From contig NZ_CP110001.1 of NCBI RefSeq assembly GCF_025947185.1, positions 2,232,001 through 2,296,000 of the forward strand: 64,000 bases of DNA, read 5' to 3'. Both the position numbers and the translations under genes were made by a program. Shown here piece after piece: positions 52,574 to 61,804 of this stretch; position 1 is the first letter of the stretch; every line of letters begins with the position of its first letter. A model generated the notes under the pieces. The model was not told the DNA's origin. It was given only the letters and a program-made list of their open reading frames with translations, and ran no database searches. The DNA comes from Flavobacterium sp. N2038. Its GTDB lineage: Bacteria; Bacteroidota; Bacteroidia; Flavobacteriales; Flavobacteriaceae.

Positions 52574-53122
52574 ATGAAAAAAAACTGCCTTCTGTTGTTA
52601 CTATTACTTGCAACGATCCCTTCAGTTTATGCGCAAGACGAAGCTCCGGTTTCGGTTGTGAAAAATCAATTTAAAATAAACATGTTATTTCCAGGATTTG
52701 TCTATGAACATGGATTTTCAGAAAAAAATACACTTTATTCTGAAGCAGCTTTTGGACTAGGTTATAGTTATAGTGATTTTTATGGAGAATCAAATGTTTA
52801 TGTTGCTCCGTTAATTACAGAGCAACTTCGTCATTATTATAACTTACAAAAAAGATCAACTAAAGGAAAAAGAACAGAGCGGAATTCTGGGAATTATTTA
52901 GCACTAAATGCTTCCTATTACTTCAAACCTATTTCAGGCAATTCAGAGCATTTTAGTTACGTTCCCTCGTCTACGGTTGCCGTGCTTTGGGGATTGCAAC
53001 GCACTTACAAAGGAAGATTAAATTTAGAATTTAATGTTGGTCCGGGAGTGAATTTTAGTGAAATTGAGACAAAATTTGCACTTCCCATTAATTTTACTTT
53101 AGGTTGGGTTATTGGAAAATAA
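52574..53122 (+). CDS. Exported outer-membrane beta-barrel-like protein
   Basis: A 182-residue protein with signal peptide MKKNCLLLLLLLATIPSVYA. The mature chain alternates in the way of small outer-membrane barrels (FKINMLFPGFVYEHGFS, LYSEAAFGLGYSYSDFYG, LNLEFNVGPGVNF) and ends INFTLGWVIGK. No family name is certain. The start at 52574 is set by the signal peptide and by the promoter that covers the earlier ATG. Confidence 0.75.
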   Translation: MKKNCLLLLLLLATIPSVYAQDEAPVSVVKNQFKINMLFPGFVYEHGFSEKNTLYSEAAFGLGYSYSDFYGESNVYVAPLITEQLRHYYNLQKRSTKGKRTERNSGNYLALNASYYFKPISGNSEHFSYVPSSTVAVLWGLQRTYKGRLNLEFNVGPGVNFSEIETKFALPINFTLGWVIGK

Positions 53123-53133
53123 ATCAGAAACAT

Positions 53134-53173
53134 AAAATAGAAAAACCTTGAGAAATCAAGGTTTTTCTATTTT
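53134..53173. terminator. Bidirectional terminator that overlaps the end of the response regulator gene
   Basis: Perfect 18-base stem (53134-53151 with 53156-53173), loop GAAA. Its right arm contains the stop codon and last five codons of the converging response-regulator gene. Confidence 0.9.
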
Positions 53174-53845
53174 AAATTCTAAGCCAATATTCCGAACACT
53201 TTCTATTTTGATTTTCGGATCAGAATTAAAATATTTTCTGAGTCTGCTGATAAATACATCCATGCTTCGTCCGGAGAAATAATCGTCTTTTTTCCATACC
53301 GACATTAAAATCTGATCTCTTTTTAATAACTGATTATGATTTAGATACAAGTATTCTATAAGAGATGCTTCCATTTCTGTAAGTTGCTGCACGTGATTTT
53401 TATTATTGAGTGTTAGTCTTTCATTGTCAAAAATATACGAACCAATTTCAATTATATTATTTCCGTCTAGACTTCTTTTTTGTTCGATTCTTTTTAAAAT
53501 ATTCTGCAAACGCAAAACCAGTTCATCGACTTCAAAAGGTTTGACAATATAATCGTCGGCACCAAGTTTTAAACCTATAATTTTGTCTTCTTTTAACTTT
53601 CTTGCCGTTAGAAAAATAAATGGAATTTCGGGATTGATTGTAATTATTTTTTCGGCCAATGAAAATCCGTCCAATTTGGGCATCATTACATCAAACACAC
53701 AGATATCAAATGTCTGGTTTTGAAAATAGTCTAAAGCTATTTCGCCATTTTCTGCCCAGATTACATCAAATTGATGTAGTTCTAGGTATTGTTTTAAAAT
53801 CGTAGCAAAATCAAAATCGTCTTCGGCTAAAAGTAATCTTTTCAA
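53156..53845 (-). CDS. OmpR-family response regulator
   Basis: A 229-residue two-domain regulator. Receiver domain 1-120: acidic pocket Glu8-Asp9-Asp10 (AEDD), phospho-acceptor Asp52 (CVFDVMMPKLDG), Thr80 and Lys102 (VKPFE). The winged-helix DNA-binding domain (about 130-229) has LTEMEASLIEYLYLNHNQL, KRDQILMSVW and the recognition helix FSGRSMDVFISRLRKYF. It follows its kinase gene by 10 bases. Likely DNA sites are the TTAAC boxes at 55379-55405. Confidence 0.94.
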   Translation of the reverse strand: MKRLLLAEDDFDFATILKQYLELHQFDVIWAENGEIALDYFQNQTFDICVFDVMMPKLDGFSLAEKIITINPEIPFIFLTARKLKEDKIIGLKLGADDYIVKPFEVDELVLRLQNILKRIEQKRSLDGNNIIEIGSYIFDNERLTLNNKNHVQQLTEMEASLIEYLYLNHNQLLKRDQILMSVWKKDDYFSGRSMDVFISRLRKYFNSDPKIKIESVRNIGLEFKIEKP

Positions 53846-53855
53846 AATATGGTAA

Positions 53856-55214
53856 TTAAACTTTTAATAAAATAGTAAACTGAGTTCCTTTTCCTAAATC
53901 ACTCACGACGTTAACAGTGCCATGATGCGCTTTTACAATTTGATTTACATAATAAAGACCTAAACCTAAGCCTTTTGTATTATGAAGATTTCCTTGTTGC
54001 ACACGATAAAACTTATCAAAAAGGAAGGATTGTTTGTTTTTAGGAATGCCAATTCCGTCATCTTCAATACTAATAGAAAATTGATTCTCTACAATGCTGG
54101 TTCTGATTGTAATGGCTTTGGAGCCATATTTTACAGCATTTTCCAATACATTCAAAAAAGCCGTTGTCAGATGGAATTTATCCAGTGCTAAAATGGTTTT
54201 CGAGGTTTGAAAATCAGTTTTTAGATCAATTTTTGGAAAAGTAATTTTAAAATCGTTTACAATTGAAAGAAGAAAATCTTCAGTTTCTATCTTTTCTTTC
54301 TGCAATTCTAATTCATTTTCAGCCAAAGAATTTGCCATAACCTGATCAATCAAATTCTGAAGACGATTGTTCTGGCGTGAAATAGTATTTATAATAGCAT
54401 TGAAATTATCGTCGTTGTCCCGAATATTTTTCTGTTCTAAAATCTTGGTTGAAATACTTAAAGTTGCTAAAGGCGTTTTGAGTTCGTGTGTGATATTATT
54501 AATAAAATCGGTTTTGACATCACTTACTTTTTTCTGTTTTATCAGGGCTTTAATAGCAATGATAAAGAGACTGATTAAAGTTGCGATCGAGAATAACGAA
54601 AGAATTAAAATAAAGGTCATTCGTCTTAAGATAATCATTTCCCAATCGATAACCGAGACGTACATCGAATCTTCGGTTAGTAATTTATAATCCTGATTTT
54701 CAAAAGTTCCGTTTGTGGTCCCAACATAATTCCGAACCAAAAAAGCATGGTTTAATGAAGCCAGATTGCCGTATAATTTGTTTTGAATAAAAGGCTTTTC
54801 TGAGAAAATCGTATCGGCTTTTTTAGCGTTTTTATAAAGAATGAATTTATTAAGTACAATAGCAAAATCAATTTTGAAGTTGGGCAAATCGCGCTCAAAT
54901 TTTCGTTGAATTGCTGTAGTTAATGCGCTTTGGTATTCACTTTCTAAAATTCTTTGTTTTATATCTATTTTAGAACTTTTTCCTTTAATGTATTTTTCCG
55001 ATAAATTCTTATATAGTGCTTCTTTTTTGGAAACTAAAGCCGAATCAATATCGCTGTAATTATTTGTAATCTGGGCAATTTCATTTTTGATCTGTGTATG
55101 AAACTGTGCCACTTTATAATCGTAGGCAGTTTTTACTAAATAGCATTGTACGGTCGACAAAACAAATAGTGCGACGACAGAAAGTGCTATTAATAAATTG
55201 ATTCTTTGTTTCAT
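53856..55214 (-). CDS. Membrane sensor histidine kinase
   Basis: A 452-residue kinase: TM1 (about 5-28), an extracytoplasmic sensor of about 170 residues without a known domain, TM2 (about 200-222), HisKA with phospho-accepting His243 (INNITHELKTPLATL), and HATPase_c with N-box NVLENAVKYGS, G1 EDDGIGIPKNKQ and G2 GLGLGLYYV. ATG at 55214 is preferred to a GTG 30 bases upstream because it gives a normal membrane N-terminus. It is divergent from an outer-membrane barrel gene that it probably controls. Confidence 0.93.
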   Translation of the reverse strand: MKQRINLLIALSVVALFVLSTVQCYLVKTAYDYKVAQFHTQIKNEIAQITNNYSDIDSALVSKKEALYKNLSEKYIKGKSSKIDIKQRILESEYQSALTTAIQRKFERDLPNFKIDFAIVLNKFILYKNAKKADTIFSEKPFIQNKLYGNLASLNHAFLVRNYVGTTNGTFENQDYKLLTEDSMYVSVIDWEMIILRRMTFILILSLFSIATLISLFIIAIKALIKQKKVSDVKTDFINNITHELKTPLATLSISTKILEQKNIRDNDDNFNAIINTISRQNNRLQNLIDQVMANSLAENELELQKEKIETEDFLLSIVNDFKITFPKIDLKTDFQTSKTILALDKFHLTTAFLNVLENAVKYGSKAITIRTSIVENQFSISIEDDGIGIPKNKQSFLFDKFYRVQQGNLHNTKGLGLGLYYVNQIVKAHHGTVNVVSDLGKGTQFTILLKV

Positions 55215-55378
55215 TTTTTTGAAATTATGGCCCGTTGATGACACGGATTGATCGGTTTTGGACAGATTTATATTAAGTTAACTTCTAAAAAATAAACGAG
55301 CATAAACCCGTTTAATCCGTAAAATCAGTGATCCATTTCTCGAATCAAAAATAATGCTTTTATGGAACAAAAATGACG

Positions 55379-55405
55379 TTAACTCCGCATTAACCTTCAA
55401 TTAAC
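55379..55405 (+). promoter_or_regulatory. Three TTAAC direct repeats, candidate response-regulator operator
   Basis: TTAAC at 55379-55383, 55390-55394 and 55401-55405: exactly 11 bases apart, one helical turn. OmpR/PhoB-type regulators bind such in-phase repeats. The last box lies where a -33 element would be for the near-consensus -7 element CATTTTTG (55428-55435), as for activators. Confidence 0.6.
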
Positions 55406-55467
55406 TTTCGGAATTGGTTTTTCAAAGCATTTTTGCAGGATTGTTAATCAAAACTTTATTTAAGAAT

Positions 55468-57579
55468 ATGAACTATCTGCCTTTTAAACTTTTTCTTGCG
55501 GTACTATTTTTTTTCTTGTCCTTTATAGCAAACGCTCAAAATGAAACTTCAAAAGATTCGATCTCAAATCAATTAAATGAAATTGTTATTAATCAGGATA
55601 AAAAGACTTTTACCAATTCAAATGGAAATATTAAAGTCGATGTGGCTAATTCTGTTTACAATACCATTCCAAATCCTGTTGATTTGCTTGCGAAATTGCC
55701 AACGATTCAAATAAGTCCCGATCGAGAAAAAATATCAATTGTAGGAAAGGGGAATCCGTTAATCTATATCGATAATCAAAAAGCCGAAATGAATGATTTG
55801 AATGCTTTGGCTGTTGCCGATATTAAAACAATTGAAATCATTCAGAATCCATCTTCTAAATATGAAGCTGAAGGTCGGGCTGTGATTTTAATTACTAGAA
55901 AATTAAGCAGGAAAGACAGTTTTAGAACTGAAATTTCTGAGGTAGCTTCTTTTAAAAAGAATTATAATAATTACCTGGGGTTTAATTCTAGCTTTAAAAA
56001 AAATAAATTGGAGTGGAAAGTCAATTTTAACTACAATCGTCTTAATCCCTGGGAGAATCATAGTATTGATTATCAGATTCCGGAGGCTTCAATCGAGTCT
56101 AATTATGATGTTAGCGCTACTACCAAAAGAAATAAATATGTTTTTGGCGGCGGTTTGTTTTATAAAATTAATGACGAGGATTATTTCTCTGTAAATGTGA
56201 GCGGAAGATTGCAAAGTGATACTTTTGATATTAATACATTTACATACAATAAAAATCAAAACGAGGTCAACAATGTTTTTACTTTTAGTGAAAATTCCAG
56301 CAGTAAGAATTTTGTGAATTCATTTCTGAATTATTCAAAAAAAATAAAGTCTATAAATACAGTTTTGTTTACTGGTTTTCAATATTCTAATTTTAATCAG
56401 AATTTATCGAGTCTGGTTGAAAATAACTTTAATGAAACTGAATTTGAACTTTCACAAAATAGAGATCAGAAATTTAATGTTGATGTTTTTTCCGGAAGAA
56501 TCGATTTAGAAAAAAAGTTTAAAAACGAAATGAATCTGGAATATGGCGGACTTTATTTAATGGCCAACTCTAAATCGGATACTGATATTTTTGATTTTGA
56601 AAAAGGTGAAAATACAGGTTTTAATTATGACTTTAAAGAATCAAATTCGGCAGTATATACACAGTTTTCCGGAAAGATTAAAAAAGTTGATTTTTCTGTT
56701 GGATTAAGACTTGAAAATACCAAAGCAAAAGGAAAGTTTAAATCAGATTTTCTGCCTTCAATCGATAAAAATTACACCAATTTTTTTCCGAAAGCTCAGT
56801 TTACGTTTCCAATAGACAGCACAAAAAGTATTAATGTAAATTATGCTAAAAGTATCATAAGGCCAAATTATTCATCGTTAAGTCAAATTGCGACCTATAT
56901 AAATCCATATTTTATTTACGGCAGTAATATTAATCTAAACCCAACATTTACCGATGAGATTTCGACGGCTTTTCAGTACCATGATAAATCAGTAAAAATA
57001 ACTTTTTATCGAAACAGAAATCCGGTTTATGGTGATTTTGTATTTAATGATCAAACTAATGTTCTAACTTTTACTGAGCTTAACTTTGATAAAGAAACTG
57101 GTTTTAATATTGATTTTACTTTGCCTTTTACCTATAAATTCTGGACAACAACCAATTCTTTAATCTTTATAAAAAATAAAATTGAAGATGATACGGCATT
57201 GTATAATTCCTCTAAGCCGTATTTGTATTATTACTCAAACAATACTTTTAAGCTTCCTAAAGATTTTACATTTGCTTTTTCATTTTGGGGAATGACTAAA
57301 CAAAAAGAAGGTGTTTTTGAGCGTAGAGCCAATTTTATTTTTGATATGTCTCTTGCAAAATCTTTCGGTAAGAACTGGAACTGTACTTTAAATTATAATG
57401 ATGTTTTTAAAAATACGATTTATGCCGAAAAATTTACAGTAAGCGGTATAAGCTCAAAATCCAGATATTTGGTAGATGCCAATGAAATTTCGATTGCAAT
57501 ACGTTATACTTTTGGAAAAATAAAAGAAAGCGAATTCAAAGAAAAAAATATTGATGAAAATGAAAGCAGAATTCGATAA
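55468..57579 (+). CDS. TonB-receptor-like outer-membrane beta-barrel protein
   Basis: A 703-residue protein with signal peptide (ends SFIANAQ) and a plug-like domain (about 35-145: LLAKLPTIQISPDREKISIV, IYIDNQKAEMNDLNAL, IKTIEIIQNPSSKYEAEG). A long beta-barrel of the outer membrane beta-barrel family that resembles TonB-dependent receptors follows. No clear TonB box and no N-terminal carboxypeptidase-like domain. It does not end in the usual aromatic residue but in a charged tail (ENESRIR). It is divergent from the two-component system and carries the TTAAC boxes upstream, so its expression is probably under that system. The start at 55468 is set by the signal peptide. Confidence 0.85.
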   Translation: MNYLPFKLFLAVLFFFLSFIANAQNETSKDSISNQLNEIVINQDKKTFTNSNGNIKVDVANSVYNTIPNPVDLLAKLPTIQISPDREKISIVGKGNPLIYIDNQKAEMNDLNALAVADIKTIEIIQNPSSKYEAEGRAVILITRKLSRKDSFRTEISEVASFKKNYNNYLGFNSSFKKNKLEWKVNFNYNRLNPWENHSIDYQIPEASIESNYDVSATTKRNKYVFGGGLFYKINDEDYFSVNVSGRLQSDTFDINTFTYNKNQNEVNNVFTFSENSSSKNFVNSFLNYSKKIKSINTVLFTGFQYSNFNQNLSSLVENNFNETEFELSQNRDQKFNVDVFSGRIDLEKKFKNEMNLEYGGLYLMANSKSDTDIFDFEKGENTGFNYDFKESNSAVYTQFSGKIKKVDFSVGLRLENTKAKGKFKSDFLPSIDKNYTNFFPKAQFTFPIDSTKSINVNYAKSIIRPNYSSLSQIATYINPYFIYGSNINLNPTFTDEISTAFQYHDKSVKITFYRNRNPVYGDFVFNDQTNVLTFTELNFDKETGFNIDFTLPFTYKFWTTTNSLIFIKNKIEDDTALYNSSKPYLYYYSNNTFKLPKDFTFAFSFWGMTKQKEGVFERRANFIFDMSLAKSFGKNWNCTLNYNDVFKNTIYAEKFTVSGISSKSRYLVDANEISIAIRYTFGKIKESEFKEKNIDENESRIR

Positions 57580-57677
57580 AATTTAAAAACCATTTTTTTA
57601 AGCTTATTCTTATAGATTCTAAAAAAAAGTAACGTTCTTTAGATTATAATTAAAAGAATAGAAATTTAAAAAAGAAT

Positions 57678-58328
57678 ATGAATAAAAGAGTACTTGTTGT
57701 TTTGTTTTTATTGAGTTTTGTTTTCGCTAACGCCCAAATTGTGAAGCCTTTTGTTGGCGGCGGCGTTTATATACATTCTGACTTTGAGAAAACAGGCTTT
57801 TTAAGCTTAAGATCGGGGGCAGAGTTTAATGTGAGTAAATACATAAAACCTGAAATTGAAATTAGCGGTTTGCTAGGGAGTTTGGAATCCAGTAGTAAGC
57901 TTGATGCTAATAATGTAATGATTGCTGAAATTTCAAGATCTGTATCTGCGGTTAATTTTAGTTTTTGTCCAAAGATTATTCTAGGGAATGAATTGGTTTC
58001 TTATTTTGAAATTCTTCCAAAGTATTCTATTTCGACAATTGAAGCACATAAAAATTCATATAGTTATAACAATACGACTGGTAATTTGACCTCAGGTAAA
58101 TATGAAATTGCAAAAGAATGGAGCCAGTCTTTTGGTATCGGAATAGGTTATAGTTTTAATTTTTCTGATGAATATTCAGATTCAATGAGTCTTATTTTAG
58201 ATCTTCAGAATGTTGATCTCGGAAAACCATTAAATAAATTAAGTCCTAACGCCAATCGGGTTGATACAAAATGGACTTTTGGTTTGGGACTTAATTATTA
58301 CTTCAATTTTAAGAGTAAAAAAGTTTAA
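57678..58328 (+). CDS. Small outer-membrane beta-barrel protein
   Basis: A 216-residue protein with signal peptide (MNKRVLVVLFLLSFVFANAQ) and an OmpW/OmpA-like barrel pattern: FVGGGVYIHSDFEKTGFLSLRSGAEF, FGIGIGYSFNFSDEY and KWTFGLGLNYYFNFKSKKV at the end. It lies 98 bases after the large barrel gene and may belong to the same regulated unit. Substrate unknown. Confidence 0.78.
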   Translation: MNKRVLVVLFLLSFVFANAQIVKPFVGGGVYIHSDFEKTGFLSLRSGAEFNVSKYIKPEIEISGLLGSLESSSKLDANNVMIAEISRSVSAVNFSFCPKIILGNELVSYFEILPKYSISTIEAHKNSYSYNNTTGNLTSGKYEIAKEWSQSFGIGIGYSFNFSDEYSDSMSLILDLQNVDLGKPLNKLSPNANRVDTKWTFGLGLNYYFNFKSKKV

Positions 58329-58336
58329 AATCCAAA

Positions 58337-58378
58337 ATTAAAGTCCCAAATTCCAATATTGGAATTTGGGACTTTAAT
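58337..58378. terminator. 42-base perfect palindrome, bidirectional terminator
   Basis: Both 21-base arms match completely (ATTAAAGTCCCAAATTCCAA to its complement, centre AATATT). It sits between converging genes. The core TCCCAAA/TTTGGGA recurs in the terminator at 18228-18272. Confidence 0.85.
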
Positions 58379-58397
58379 ATTTAAAAATTGAAGTAAA

Positions 58398-59003
58398 CTA
58401 TCCTTCGTCTTCTTCGGTTTCTTTTTTAGAGATATCATGTGGTAATTCTTCATCGTCATCTGTCGAGTTTAATTCGAAGAAAGTAAAATACGAACCTCCA
58501 TAGCTTTTCTGGAATGAAAAGTTGCTTAAATGATCCAGTTTGGTATATTTTGAATGTTCGATAATCATCATTCCGTCATCTTCGAGAAGATCTCTTTCAA
58601 AAACAGTCAGAACAATTTTTTCAAATGTTGCCTGATCTAATCCGTAAGGCGGATCGGCAAAAATAATATCGTATGTTGTTTTGCAGTTTTCCAAAAATTT
58701 AAAAACATCACTTTTGGTTGCTGCAATGTCAAAATCATATTCTGATGAAACTTGTTTGATGAATTTCACACATCCAAAATCGCCATCTACAGAAGTAATA
58801 GGAGCACTTCCGCGTGAAGCGAATTCAAAACTAATATTGCCGGTTCCTGAAAATAAATCCAGAACCTTTAAGCTGTCAAAACTAAAATGATTATTCAAAA
58901 CATTAAATAATGCCTCTTTGCTCATATCAGTTGTGGGTCTAACAGGAAGGTTTTTTGGTGGAAAAATGCGACGTCCTTTGTGTTTTCCTGAAATGATTCT
59001 CAT
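58398..59003 (-). CDS. rsmD: 16S rRNA (guanine966-N2)-methyltransferase
   Basis: A 201-residue RsmD: MRIISGKHKGRRI at the N-terminus, VRPTTDMSKEALFNVL, the SAM motif LDLFSGTG (48-55) and the catalytic DPPY (117-120). It methylates G966 of 16S rRNA in the 30S subunit. An acidic tail (TDDDEELPHDISKKETEEDEG) extends past the core. Overlaps the upstream gene by four bases (ATGA), so the pair is translationally coupled. Confidence 0.95.
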   Translation of the reverse strand: MRIISGKHKGRRIFPPKNLPVRPTTDMSKEALFNVLNNHFSFDSLKVLDLFSGTGNISFEFASRGSAPITSVDGDFGCVKFIKQVSSEYDFDIAATKSDVFKFLENCKTTYDIIFADPPYGLDQATFEKIVLTVFERDLLEDDGMMIIEHSKYTKLDHLSNFSFQKSYGGSYFTFFELNSTDDDEELPHDISKKETEEDEG

Positions 59004-59821
59004 GATTGAAATAAGATATAATGTTTTTGGTTTTCTGCAGTAGAGAAGCTGTTTTTTTGCTGTAAAGTGCTTACATCCATAAAGGATATATTACGAACGT
59101 ATTTGTATGCAATGGCATAGAACGGATCGTTTTGGTCTATTGTGCCTAATAATTCGAGTTGAAAAACCTCAGGATTTAAATTCGATTGTTCGGCAGTAAA
59201 TAGTAGGTAATAAATAAAATCTTCAGGGGTTTGATATTCAAAAGAATTGAAAAATAATAGCTTTTGATTTTGAACAACAATAATTTCGAAGTGATCTGAA
59301 TTAAAGTTGACAACCATTTTCTTTTCGTCAATATTTCTGGAGTTGTCCAGAATTTTTTCTACTAAAATACTATTGGCATGTTTGTAATCAAAAGAACCAA
59401 CATTATCGATCAAAAAATTATTAATGTTTACATACGGAATGTAAACAGAATTCATTTGATAATTCGAAATATGATCAAAAGTAAAAAAGTCTGTTTCAAA
59501 GACTTTTGTGTTATATTGTAAGTAACTTCCAAGGTAATCTTCATCAAATAGAGCCGTTGGGACAAAAGTAGAAAGATTATTGTCGTGAATAACCAATACT
59601 TCATCGTAAGTACTTTTTAATTCAGCATTGTTTTTGAAAGCATCATTAAATAAATCTTCAATTTTATGGGTTTTGTTTGAGGTGTCAAACTTTATTTCTT
59701 TATACGAAGTGATAATATTATTTAAAGTATCAAAACAACAAAATGAAAATCCGGTCAGGGAAACCTGAATAGAAAGCTTTTTGTAATTTTTGGAAGTGAT
59801 GTTAGTATTTTGCAATGACAT
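59000..59821 (-). CDS. DUF3822 family protein
   Basis: A 273-residue protein of the Bacteroidetes family DUF3822, which has an ASKHA/actin-like look: KKLSIQVSLTGFSFCCFDT near the start, VLVIHDNNLSTFVPTALFDE, and MVVNFNSDHFEIIVVQNQKLLFFNSF, as in the duplicated strands of that fold. It is regularly found before rsmD, as here with a four-base overlap. Function unknown; a role near ribosome assembly is a guess from the neighbour only. Confidence 0.88.
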   Translation of the reverse strand: MSLQNTNITSKNYKKLSIQVSLTGFSFCCFDTLNNIITSYKEIKFDTSNKTHKIEDLFNDAFKNNAELKSTYDEVLVIHDNNLSTFVPTALFDEDYLGSYLQYNTKVFETDFFTFDHISNYQMNSVYIPYVNINNFLIDNVGSFDYKHANSILVEKILDNSRNIDEKKMVVNFNSDHFEIIVVQNQKLLFFNSFEYQTPEDFIYYLLFTAEQSNLNPEVFQLELLGTIDQNDPFYAIAYKYVRNISFMDVSTLQQKNSFSTAENQKHYILFQS

Positions 59822-60150
59822 ATTTGATTTACAATTCGTTACCTGTTTTTTGAATCAAGAAAAGAATTTAAGGCGACCACAAACTTACAAATTAAAAAGC
59901 AACAAATATAATTGCAATTTCAAAAAACAATTTTAGAGTGAAGTTAACAAGAAGTTGTGTTAGCGTTAATTTTTTTGACATACAAGTTTAGTAACTTCAT
60001 TTAGTACGCAGATCCGACTTTAGTTACTTATTATCAATTACGTGGTTTCATTTGATTTTTGAAACTTTCGTCGTTATTGGAATTTGATATTGACATTATG
60101 AATTGTAATTGCCATTTAAAAAGCCGAACTTTGTATTCCAATTTTATCCT
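59822..60150. other. 329-base divergent intergenic region
   Basis: No gene seen. The left half holds the promoter of the DUF3822-rsmD pair (59903-59930), and a second minus-strand -7 match lies at 59880-59887. The right half should start the helicase gene; a near match GAACTTTG (60126-60133) lies 17 bases before its ATG. Confidence 0.5.
59903..59930 (-). promoter_or_regulatory. Promoter of the DUF3822-rsmD pair
   Basis: Read on the minus strand: TTG (59928-59930), 17-base spacer, TATATTTG (59903-59910). Full consensus, about 80 bases before the start codon. Confidence 0.7.
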
Positions 60151-61560
60151 ATGAATTCAGCATCGTTTTACGGCACTTTACAAAAAAGATTTCCTTTTGC
60201 ACCTACTTACAAACAAGATATTTTTTTTCAAAAAATTGCTATTTTCTTAACCGAACCTCAAAACGATACCATTTTTGTATTAAAAGGATATGCAGGAACA
60301 GGAAAGACAACCGTGATTTCGACCATTGTAAATAATCTTGGAGAGATTAATAAAAAGTTTGTTTTGCTGGCGCCAACAGGGCGAGCTGCTAAAGTAATTG
60401 CTAATTATTCTAATACACCGGCATTTACAATTCATAAAAAAATATACTTTCCTAAAAAGTCATCGGGTGGAGGAGTGGCTTTTACCAAACAGGTTAATAA
60501 GCATAAAAACACGGTGTTTATCGTCGATGAAGCTTCGATGATTTCAGATAGCACCTTAGATAGTGGTTCTTTATTGGATGATTTGATTAATTATGTGTAT
60601 TCAGGAACCAATTGTAAAATGATACTTTTAGGGGATACGGCTCAGTTGCCGCCTGTAAATTTAGACATAAGTCCGGCGTTGGATATTCAAACATTGGGTG
60701 TTCATTACGATAAAGAAATTGAACATATAGAATTAGACGAAGTAATGCGTCAGGAAGAAAGTTCCGGAATTTTATTTAATGCGACAGAATTACGTGAATT
60801 ATTGAAAGAAAGTTTTATTACAGAATTTAAATTCAATGTAAAAAAGTTTAAAGATATTGTTCGTTTAACAGATGGATATGATATTCAGGATGCCATAAAC
60901 ACAGCTTACAGTAATTATAGTATTGAAGATACCGCTTTTATTGTGCGATCAAATAAAAGGGCAAATCAGTATAATGAACAAATCAGAACCCGAATTTTGT
61001 TTAAAGAAAGTGAACTTTCGGTTGGAGATTTTTTGATGGTTGTAAAAAACAATTATTTCTGGCTTAAAGAAACAGATGAGGCAGGGTTTATTGCCAACGG
61101 AGATATTATAGAGGTTCTGGAGATGTTTGGAATCAAAGAATTATACGGATTTACTTTTGCGAAAGTAAAAATAAGAATGGTTGATTATCCGGATCAAAAG
61201 CCTTTTGAAACAGTTTTGCTTTTGAATACCATAAAAAGTGAATCTCCGTCGTTAACCTACGAAGAATCGAATCGTTTGTACGAAGAGGTGATGAAAGATT
61301 ACGAAGATGAAACCACGAAATACAAGAAATTTCAAAAAGTAAAAGAGAATGAATATTTCAATGGTTTGCAAGTTAAATTCTCTTATGCTATAACATGTCA
61401 TAAATCGCAGGGTGGCCAATGGAATACTGTTTTTATTGAGCAGCCTTATCTTCCAAATGGAATCGATCGTGATTACATCAGATGGCTTTATACCGCTATG
61501 ACACGTGCTAAAAATAAGTTATATTTGATAGGATTTAAAGACGAGAGTTTTGAGGAATAG
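60151..61560 (+). CDS. RecD-like ATP-dependent DNA helicase, single-domain type
   Basis: A 469-residue superfamily 1 helicase. Walker A GYAGTGKT (46-53), motif Ia LLAPTGRAAKV, Walker B VDEASM (125-130), QLPPV (motif III), and the C-terminal UvrD_C_2 with TCHKSQGGQWNTV and YTAMTRAKNKLYLI. Without RecBC-type partners or the N-terminal extension of RecD2, it is the short AAA_30 type often called RecD-like or Dda-like. It likely unwinds DNA in repair or recombination. ATG at 60151 replaces a TTG 42 bases earlier. Confidence 0.92.
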   Translation: MNSASFYGTLQKRFPFAPTYKQDIFFQKIAIFLTEPQNDTIFVLKGYAGTGKTTVISTIVNNLGEINKKFVLLAPTGRAAKVIANYSNTPAFTIHKKIYFPKKSSGGGVAFTKQVNKHKNTVFIVDEASMISDSTLDSGSLLDDLINYVYSGTNCKMILLGDTAQLPPVNLDISPALDIQTLGVHYDKEIEHIELDEVMRQEESSGILFNATELRELLKESFITEFKFNVKKFKDIVRLTDGYDIQDAINTAYSNYSIEDTAFIVRSNKRANQYNEQIRTRILFKESELSVGDFLMVVKNNYFWLKETDEAGFIANGDIIEVLEMFGIKELYGFTFAKVKIRMVDYPDQKPFETVLLLNTIKSESPSLTYEESNRLYEEVMKDYEDETTKYKKFQKVKENEYFNGLQVKFSYAITCHKSQGGQWNTVFIEQPYLPNGIDRDYIRWLYTAMTRAKNKLYLIGFKDESFEE

Positions 61561-61567
61561 TTTTCTT

Positions 61568-61784
61568 GCCACAGATTAAAATGATTAGCACAGATTTTTT
61601 ACCTAAAGTTAAACGGTTTACTCGGTCAAAAAAATAGATGCTAAAGTTTTGATTCACAAAGATTTTGCAGTTTAGACTGATTACGCTTTTGTGCTTCAAA
61701 AAAAAAATCTGCTGAATCTGCGAAATCTGCGTGAAAAATTTCAACGTTTCTTTAGAAATCTCTCCAATCCTTTTAATCTGTGGC
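61568..61784. repeat. 217-base element with GCCACAGATT inverted ends
   Basis: Perfect 14-base arms GCCACAGATTAAAA (61568-61581) and TTTTAATCTGTGGC (61771-61784). Inside are AATCTGC words in direct order. It fills the space between the helicase and dioxygenase genes; no gene inside. Confidence 0.7.
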
Positions 61785-61804
61785 GAAAGAAAAAAACTTT
61801 TACA

